Source: Thermodesulfovibrio sp. (GTDB lineage Bacteria; Nitrospirota; Thermodesulfovibrionia; Thermodesulfovibrionales; JdFR-85). From it: DNA of 18,355 nt. Each line of letters opens with the position of its first letter. Position 1 is the first letter of the stretch. Where the stretch lies: contig JALUAR010000100.1 in the NCBI GenBank assembly GCA_027050975.1, positions 1 through 18,355 on the forward strand. Direction: 5' to 3'. The notes under the pieces were generated by a model. That model worked only from the letters and a program-made list of their open reading frames with translations. It made no database searches and was not told the origin of the DNA. Below are positions 13,715 to 18,355 of the stretch, one piece after another. The position numbers and the translations under genes were made by a program.

Positions 13715-15367
13715 TTGAAGAAGATCGCTATTATTCTACTACTTGCTTTTCTTTTTACATTGAGGGGGAACATTCCTTCTTCAGCAGAAATTTCTCCTAA
13801 AAACGCGCTAAAGACACCAAGGGTTTACTCCCATCTTCTTCTCAAAAAGGCCGAAGAGTTACACAGAACAGAGGCGATTGAGTTGATCCAGAGGTCATTG
13901 AAGATAGATCCTGACAATCCAAGGGCACACTTCCTGATTTTCAGACATACCTTTGGCAAGGGACTTAAAGATACATTTTTATCCTTTAAACATCTTTTCA
14001 ATGGTATCCGTTATTCTATAAAAGACTTCTGGCATTTTCTTAATTTCTATGCTATTGTGCTGGCAACCTTTTCCTTCAGCATTCCGATACTCATCGTGAT
14101 CTTTGCTGTGGTACGTCTGCCCATTGATATTCCTCTTTTTATACACGAGATTACTGAAGATCCCAAAAAGGTGGCTTTCCTTGGCGTGCTGATACCGTCT
14201 TTTTTAGGTGTGTATTTTGCATTGGCAGGAATACTCTTTCTTTCTTCATTCCAAATACGAAAGAGAGGGTATGTAATAGGTCCGATATTGTTTGGTTTAA
14301 TGCTTTTAAGTATGCTTATAGGTGGATATCTTGACTCATATCTAAGAGGGATGATTTCTCCGGAAATAAGGGCAACAGCAGCTGTTAATCTGGGCAGAAG
14401 TAACATCTATGCTATAGACAGACTAAAGAATACAGAAGGCTTTACCTATAAGTTTTCATATGCCCTTGCACTTCAGAAGGAAGGCTACGTAACAGATGCA
14501 CGTCCTGTTTATGAGGATCTGGCCCGTGAAAAAAAGGATGAGCGGGTCTTGGTGAATCTTGGTAACTGCTATTTTCTGCTAAATCAGTATGATAATGCAG
14601 AAGCCCTATACAGAGAGGCTTTGAAGATAAAGCCTATCGCATCAGCCTATTACAACCTGAGTATTATCGCCAGAGAGCGGCTGAATTTTTCCGAAGGCGA
14701 CAGCTATTTTGTTAAGGCTGTGGGTCTGGACTTTGCCAGAGTGACAAGATTCAGAGAGTTGTGGTCTGATACAAAGTATGTTGAACCCATGTCTGAACAA
14801 TTAAGAAAGAGCGAACTTATGATTTTGTTTTTGCAAAAAAGTATGGCCTATTTTGGTTTTAAATCTCGACAGATGTTTTTTGCAGTCTATGTGTTAATAT
14901 TGTCTGTGCTTCTCATTATACGTGGAAAAGAGAGAACGATTGCTCAAAGGTGTCCGAAATGTGGAAAGGTGTATTGCCTTAAATGTGAGAGACGGCTTTA
15001 CTGGGGAGGGCTTTGCAGTGAGTGTTTCAGAAGCCTGGTTACATTTGAGACCGATCCTTCGGAGCGTGTAAAGAGATTACTCAATTCATATAACTATCAG
15101 AGGAGACGAAGACAGTTCCTCAGCATCCTTTCTTTTATTATTCCCGGATTTGCATTGATGGGAACGGAAAATGTTATGCGAGGGGTATTGTTTTTGTTCG
15201 GATTCATCTTCTTTGTTGTCATGATATTTGTTTCCGGGGTGTTCGTGCTCAATATCTATCCTGAAAGCAATTCATGGCTTAAGATTATTGCTTTCATTGC
15301 AGCAACGCTTGTGTATATATTCAGTGTATTATCTGTAAGGGGGAGGATCAGAAAGGGATGGCTTTAG
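13715..15367 (+). CDS. Membrane TPR protein with embedded zinc-ribbon, uncharacterised
   Basis: The 550-residue product starts at TTG, 4 bp after GGAGGG. A signal-like segment (about 3-18) is followed by a first TPR-like part (42-75), then membrane helices near 110-132, 153-178 and 186-206. A TPR tract at about 240-340 includes NLGNCYFLLNQYDNAEALYREALKIKP-type repeats. After another helix (about 386-402) lies a six-cysteine cluster C413, C416, C421, C424, C434 and C437 (CxxC-x4-CxxC-x9-CxxC), then two more helices (about 467-512, 522-540). This mix is not a named family known to me. The zinc-binding module probably faces the cytoplasm, between helices. The gene overlaps the DUF4388 gene by 10 bp, so the two may work together. 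Function is unknown. Confidence 0.75.
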   Translation: MKKIAIILLLAFLFTLRGNIPSSAEISPKNALKTPRVYSHLLLKKAEELHRTEAIELIQRSLKIDPDNPRAHFLIFRHTFGKGLKDTFLSFKHLFNGIRYSIKDFWHFLNFYAIVLATFSFSIPILIVIFAVVRLPIDIPLFIHEITEDPKKVAFLGVLIPSFLGVYFALAGILFLSSFQIRKRGYVIGPILFGLMLLSMLIGGYLDSYLRGMISPEIRATAAVNLGRSNIYAIDRLKNTEGFTYKFSYALALQKEGYVTDARPVYEDLAREKKDERVLVNLGNCYFLLNQYDNAEALYREALKIKPIASAYYNLSIIARERLNFSEGDSYFVKAVGLDFARVTRFRELWSDTKYVEPMSEQLRKSELMILFLQKSMAYFGFKSRQMFFAVYVLILSVLLIIRGKERTIAQRCPKCGKVYCLKCERRLYWGGLCSECFRSLVTFETDPSERVKRLLNSYNYQRRRRQFLSILSFIIPGFALMGTENVMRGVLFLFGFIFFVVMIFVSGVFVLNIYPESNSWLKIIAFIAATLVYIFSVLSVRGRIRKGWL

Positions 15368-16413
15368 AAGGTTCCATTAAAGAGTTCGGGCTTGCCGATA
15401 TATTTCAGCTTCTTTACTACCAAAAGAAGACAGGTGTACTGCAGATAGATTGTCCCTTTGATTCGGTCAAAATATACTTTCACGAAGGTAACATTCTTTC
15501 GGTCAAGTCAAAGAGGCGACCGGAAGAACACCGCCTTGGGAGACTGCTCATAAAAAAGAGATTAATTGATGAAGCAAAACTTAACAAAATCCTTAATGAG
15601 CAAAAAGAGACAAAACAGCGGCTCGGTGACCTTCTTATCAAGCATGGGTTTGTCTCGAAGGAGGAACTGAAGGAGATCGTTACCAAACATATCGTTGACC
15701 AGATAGTCCATCTTTTTACATGGAAGACAGGATGGTATGTGTTTAAGCCTCAGAGTGTTTCAATTGATAAAGAGCTTGGAATCTCCCTTGATACTCAGCA
15801 TATACTTATGGAGGGCTTAAGAATAATCGATGAATGGTCGGTAATAGAAGGCATACTTACGGTGGAGACTGTTTTTAAGAAGACTGCCAAGGCAGCCGAG
15901 GCTGAGGATGAACTGAGTGACGAAGAAAGAGAGATTCTTAACCTTGTTGATGGAGAGAGTGATGTCAGCACCATTGTGGATGTCTCCGGGCTGGATGATT
16001 TTGTAGCTTCCAAGATTCTGGTTTCCCTTCTGGATCGTGGTTTTATAGAACCTGTGGAGGAGACCAGAGTTGTACAGAAGGAATCCCCAAGGAAGAGACT
16101 GCTTAGCCCAACTGTACTTAATTACCTTGTTCCCCTGGTTATTCTTTTTGCCTTTTTTTCATCCCTTTTCTCATTCCATGGAGAGGCATTTAATGTGAGG
16201 AAGTCTCTTCAGGCTATCAGCCATCTGGAATATCTAAGGGAACTCATAGAGCAGTATAGATTAACTCATGGCGTCTATCCCGAGGAATTGCCACAAAAGA
16301 ATTTAAGGGATCCCTGGGGTAAAAATTATTTCTATATAGTTGAAGGAAACTACTACAGACTTTTCAGTGCCGGAGCAGATGGAGTTCCTCAGACGGATGA
16401 TGACATCTGGTAA
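15358..16413 (+). CDS. DUF4388 protein fused through a membrane helix to a GspG-like domain
   Basis: The 351-residue product opens with MALEGSIKEFGLADIFQLL, the hallmark of DUF4388 (PatA-like N-terminal domain), to about residue 160. LGRLLIKKRLIDEAKLNKIL and LGDLLIKHGFVSKEELKEIV are two tandem copies of a GspE/PilB N-terminal-type helix motif. A winged-helix-like part (about 185-235) is followed by one membrane helix (256-274). The last 65 residues match the pseudopilin core of GspG: LIEQYRLTHGVYPEEL, DPWGKNYFY, SAGADGVPQTDDDIW. No prepilin cleavage site is seen, so it is not an ordinary pseudopilin. It probably links a cytoplasmic module to a periplasmic GspG-like domain. It overlaps its neighbours at both ends. 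Function is unknown. Confidence 0.8.
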   Translation: MALEGSIKEFGLADIFQLLYYQKKTGVLQIDCPFDSVKIYFHEGNILSVKSKRRPEEHRLGRLLIKKRLIDEAKLNKILNEQKETKQRLGDLLIKHGFVSKEELKEIVTKHIVDQIVHLFTWKTGWYVFKPQSVSIDKELGISLDTQHILMEGLRIIDEWSVIEGILTVETVFKKTAKAAEAEDELSDEEREILNLVDGESDVSTIVDVSGLDDFVASKILVSLLDRGFIEPVEETRVVQKESPRKRLLSPTVLNYLVPLVILFAFFSSLFSFHGEAFNVRKSLQAISHLEYLRELIEQYRLTHGVYPEELPQKNLRDPWGKNYFYIVEGNYYRLFSAGADGVPQTDDDIW

Positions 16414-17095
16414 CGGAAAAAAGGCAGTTGTGCTTTTGAGCGGAGGGGTTGATTCCTCTACAACCCTTGCAATTGCCCGCTCCGAGGGATATGCCTGTTA
16501 TGCCCTCTCTTTTGACTATGAACAGAGGCATCGAAGGGAGCTTGAGGCTGCAAAAGCTGTGGCCAATAGTCTAGGGGTAGAAAGACATCTTATTATCAGG
16601 TTTGATCTCAGAGAAATTGGCGGTTCAGCGCTAACGGACAAGGGGATTGAGGTTCCAAAAGACCAGTCTACGTCAGGTGATGGCTCAATTCCCATAACCT
16701 ATGTGCCTGCCAGAAATACTATTTTTCTTTCCTTTGCCCTCGGATGGGCCGAGGTTCTTGAGGCCGAGGCAATCTTCATCGGTGCCAACGCAGTTGACTA
16801 TAGTGGCTATCCCGACTGCCGCCCCGAGTATCTTAAGGCATTTGAGGAGATGGCTAATCTGGCAACACGTGTCTCTGTTGAGGGGAAAATAAGATTTCGT
16901 ATCAAGGCTCCCCTTCTTTATCTTACCAAGGCCGAGATAATAAAGAAGGGTCTCTCCCTTGGGCTGGACTATTCACTTACATGGAGTTGTTACGATCCCC
17001 TGCCTGACGGACGGCCCTGTCAGAGGTGTGATAGCTGCAGATTTCGGCAGAAGGGCTTTGAAGAGGCAGGGATCAAGGATCCTCTTGTAGCGTAG
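16397..17095 (+). CDS. queC: 7-cyano-7-deazaguanine synthase (preQ0 synthase)
   Basis: The product has 232 residues from the ATG at 16397; the adjacent ATG at 16400 is equally possible. A longer reading from 16340 was rejected because QueC proteins start a few residues before the PP-loop. It converts 7-carboxy-7-deazaguanine to preQ0 using ATP and ammonia, on the queuosine route. The PP-loop is SGGVDS (15-20), with YEQRHRREL after it. PARNTIFLSFALGWAE and IFIGANAVDYSGYPDCRPE are family signatures. The zinc site is C198, C208, C211 and C214. The start lies 17 bp inside the preceding gene. No other queuosine genes are present in the window. Confidence 0.93.
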   Translation: MMTSGNGKKAVVLLSGGVDSSTTLAIARSEGYACYALSFDYEQRHRRELEAAKAVANSLGVERHLIIRFDLREIGGSALTDKGIEVPKDQSTSGDGSIPITYVPARNTIFLSFALGWAEVLEAEAIFIGANAVDYSGYPDCRPEYLKAFEEMANLATRVSVEGKIRFRIKAPLLYLTKAEIIKKGLSLGLDYSLTWSCYDPLPDGRPCQRCDSCRFRQKGFEEAGIKDPLVA

Positions 17096-17328
17096 CACTT
17101 TTGTCTGTATCCGGCAGCAATTGAAACTCTCCGCACAGGAGACGGAGGAATTTAAGTCAAACACCCCGACCAAAGGTCGGGGATTGTTTGTCGCGTAAGG
17201 AAGTAGTTTTTATTAATATAGCTGCCTTTCTTCTCCGCTCAAAGATCGGGCATTCAGGCAGCATACTTGTAATGCCTCCATCCCGCATATTTCTAACGGT
17301 CCTCTATCCCAGTACCGGTGACGGTTAG
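17096..17328 (+). other. Intergenic stretch after queC with hairpins
   Basis: No convincing gene is seen. An imperfect stem of CTCCG with CGGAG lies near 17131-17150, and a strong 8-bp hairpin lies at 17164-17182. A weaker inverted repeat, CTAACGGTC (17293-17301) with GACGGTTAG (17320-17328), differs from perfect pairing by one base. A frame open from about 17185 to the TAG at 17326 runs into the pseudogene downstream and may be its decayed 5' part (for example LYPSTGDG just before the stop). Confidence 0.35.
17164..17182 (+). terminator. GC-rich hairpin downstream of queC
   Basis: CCCCGACC (17164-17171) pairs perfectly with GGTCGGGG (17175-17182) around AAA. The tract after it (ATTGTTTG) has only a few Ts, so it is a modest intrinsic terminator. 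It could also be another small palindromic repeat like those near 4640. Confidence 0.45.
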
Positions 17329-17712
17329 GAAGTATGTAGATTTCATAATGAGGAAACACACATAGTCTTTGCCTATCAACATGGTTATGAGTATTCTATC
17401 CTTCCCACACCAGATGGGAAGCCACTTACAGGCTATGGATGGGTAGAAGACCAGAGTTGTTTTTACAGGTCTGCCTATATAGACACCTGGCAGCCGGTGC
17501 TTGCCGGGCTTACAACAGCAACCCCGAATATCAACATAGATGGATATTTCATGGATTATCCTGACAAGTCAACTATTCTTTTAAGACGTACTGCCAATGG
17601 TCAGCCTGCGATGTTGATGTATGACTATGGTGCTGGGAAGTGATAGTGACGAGTATGTATTCAGACTGGGCCTATGGGCATGGGCAGGCATCAAGAGAAG
17701 AGATAGTCCTTG
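17329..17712 (+). pseudogene. Decayed fragment of a large, probably extracellular, protein
   Basis: From 17329 to a TGA at 17641-17643 the frame is open and protein-like, with HIVFAYQHGYEYSILPTPDG, GYGWVEDQSCFYRSAYIDTW, and NGQPAMLMYDYGAGK at its end. After that stop the neighbouring frame continues the sense as VIVTSMYSDWAYGHGQASREE up to about 17712. One missing base near 17640 (GGGAAG-TGATAGTG) therefore explains the break. An in-frame TAG at 17326-17328 also cuts off the 5' side. No start codon with a ribosome binding site is seen. The sense resembles part of a large multi-domain surface protein, but no family is recognised with certainty. The fragment ends just before a terminator-like hairpin. 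Confidence 0.6.
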
Positions 17713-17717
17713 CACAC

Positions 17718-17746
17718 AAAAATTGCACTTAGGAAGTGTAATTTTT
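17718..17746. terminator. Terminator hairpin, usable on both strands
   Basis: A 13-bp stem (17718-17730 with 17734-17746, one G-U pair) surrounds the loop AGG. The left arm begins with a run of A and the right arm ends with five T, so it could work as an intrinsic terminator in both directions. It lies directly after the pseudogene. Confidence 0.7.
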
Positions 17747-17948
17747 AAATAGGAATATTGATTTATATTCGGTGCCCCCTCTACATAGTTACACAACGAA
17801 GGTTTGAAATCTGAAAATGAAATATGTTAAAAGATTTAAACCTGCCCAAGGGGTAAGCAGGAGGGAAGAAGGAACGAGAGGGGAAAACATCTATTCAATC
17901 AGGTATTTGCACACCAGAGTATTCAAATAAATCCACTGGAGGAATAAG
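17747..17948 (+). other. Leader region of the lipoprotein gene
   Basis: No firm gene is seen. An imperfect inverted repeat pairs AGGTTTGAAATCT (17800-17812) with AGATTTAAACCT (17832-17843), with one base unpaired and a 19-nt loop. A strong Shine-Dalgarno (GGAGG, 17938-17942) for the lipoprotein is at the end. A 37-codon frame at 17817-17930 has no ribosome binding site and was not accepted. Confidence 0.4.
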
Positions 17949-18355
17949 ATGAATAGGACAATTGTATTCATAGCAATGTTTTTATTCATTGCAGGTTTTA
18001 TACTCTCCTGTGAGAAGGCGGAGGGGCTTGAGGGACCAAAGAAGCAGAATACAGAGGCAGAGGTTCAAAGGGTCTTGAAGGGAGTGTCTGAAGGGGTTTC
18101 AGAAAAGGAGGCGGCAGGACAGGAGTCTGGGAAGGGGCAGAAGCGGTGGAAGTCGTGGAAGTATGAGGGGCTTTTGACGGAGCAGGAGCAGGAGGAGTTC
18201 AAGGCACTGAAGAGGAGGTGGTTTGGGCTGGGGTTTGGGCACATATCAAGAATCTTGTGTCTGGCTATAGAATTTTCTGTTAAATATCTGTCTAAGCTCA
18301 TAGGCATTAGCCTTGAGTATCGGCACAGGATTTCTCCACCTGCCCTGTATCAGTC
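17949..18355 (+). CDS. Putative lipoprotein, partial (runs off the right edge)
   Basis: The frame is open from ATG 17949 to the window end (135 codons). GGAGG is spaced 6 nt before the ATG. The N-terminus MNRTIVFIAMFLFIAGF is a signal segment that ends in the lipobox ILSC, so Cys21 should be lipidated. The mature part is charged, rich in Lys, Glu, Gln and Gly, and low in complexity (residues about 22-95), with a basic aromatic patch (RWKSWKYEG). After about residue 97 (position 18240) the composition changes to ordinary hydrophobic residues, which may mark a truncation or an insertion junction. The family is not recognised. Confidence 0.6.
   Translation, partial: MNRTIVFIAMFLFIAGFILSCEKAEGLEGPKKQNTEAEVQRVLKGVSEGVSEKEAAGQESGKGQKRWKSWKYEGLLTEQEQEEFKALKRRWFGLGFGHISRILCLAIEFSVKYLSKLIGISLEYRHRISPPALYQ
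18246..18353 (-). CDS. Possible C-terminus of a convergent gene at the right edge
   Basis: On the minus strand a frame entering from the edge reads 35 residues to a TGA at 18248-18246, including GRWRNPVPILKANAYELRQI. It looks at least as protein-like as the plus-strand reading of the same bases. It begins where the composition of the lipoprotein gene changes, so it may belong to an inserted or convergent gene. The family is not recognised, and both readings cannot be fully trusted. Confidence 0.25.
   Translation of the reverse strand: MIQGRWRNPVPILKANAYELRQIFNRKFYSQTQDS

Noticed and set aside
16340..16396. Longer queC start (TTG at 16340)
   Set aside because: It lies deep inside the preceding gene, and QueC proteins begin only a few residues before the PP-loop.
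17120..17160. Possible CRISPR repeat end (ATTGAAAC near 17122)
   Set aside because: The motif occurs once, with no second copy at spacer distance and no cas gene nearby.
17096..17330. Possible riboswitch after queC
   Set aside because: The conserved core sequences of the cyclic-di-GMP, TPP, cobalamin and SAM classes were not seen, and no clear target gene follows.
17817..17930. 37-codon frame upstream of the lipoprotein gene
   Set aside because: It has no ribosome binding site, overlaps an inverted repeat, and its sequence is unremarkable.
18065..18307. 80-residue minus-strand frame opposite the lipoprotein gene
   Set aside because: Most of it is the Ser/Cys/Phe/Pro-rich shadow of the Lys/Glu-rich plus-strand coding sequence, and it has no ribosome binding site.

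Overview
The window is about 18.4 kb of compact bacterial chromosome of moderate-to-low GC. Many genes overlap by 4 bp, and TTG or GTG starts are frequent (positions 84, 7882, 11815, 13715). The cell is Gram-negative: there is a Kdo-8-phosphate phosphatase (kdsC), several secreted or periplasmic proteins, a lipoprotein, and a histidine kinase whose periplasmic part carries a haem-c attachment motif. Gene content (GldG/DUF4340 transporter, DUF4388 protein, haem-c sensor kinase) would fit Nitrospirota or Desulfobacterota. That is an inference; no marker in the window settles the phylum.

Region 1 (1-3889, + strand) starts with the last 23 codons of an upstream gene. A tight set follows: a TTG-started ABC_sub_bind-type solute-binding protein, a PhnD-like solute-binding protein, and a HAMP/GAF/HisKA histidine kinase with a CxxCH motif in its sensor domain. 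No permease or ATPase accompanies the binding proteins, so a sensory role is plausible. Region 2 (3858-4526, - strand) is a DtxR-family metal-dependent regulator that converges on, and overlaps, the kinase gene.

Region 3 (4563-8751, + strand) is an ABC-2 transport operon: an ATPase (GldA-like), a permease (GldF-like), a GldG-like auxiliary protein and a DUF4340 protein, each joined by a 4-bp overlap. A sigma70-like promoter and a leader with two related hairpin repeats precede it. Region 4 (8837-10848) has hisC and a cation-diffusion-facilitator transporter with an unusual Asn/Asp membrane metal site. The latter converges on and overlaps trpS (10832-11815, - strand).

Region 5 (about 11882-17095, + strand) runs kdsC, pgsA, plsY, a membrane TPR/zinc-ribbon protein, a DUF4388 protein fused to a GspG-like periplasmic domain, and queC. 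These cover LPS precursor synthesis, phospholipid synthesis, two uncharacterised membrane proteins and 7-deazaguanine (queuosine) synthesis.

Region 6 (17096-18355) is much less dense. It holds a GC-rich hairpin, a decayed fragment of a large (probably extracellular) protein with an in-frame stop and a frameshift, a strong terminator-like hairpin, and a lipoprotein gene that runs off the right edge. The composition of that last gene changes near 18240, where a minus-strand reading also looks protein-like. No tRNA, rRNA, CRISPR array or intact insertion sequence was found. No clearly new system could be demonstrated. The strongest leads are the haem-c kinase with orphan binding proteins, the DUF4388-GspG fusion, the CDF metal-site variant and the hairpin repeats.
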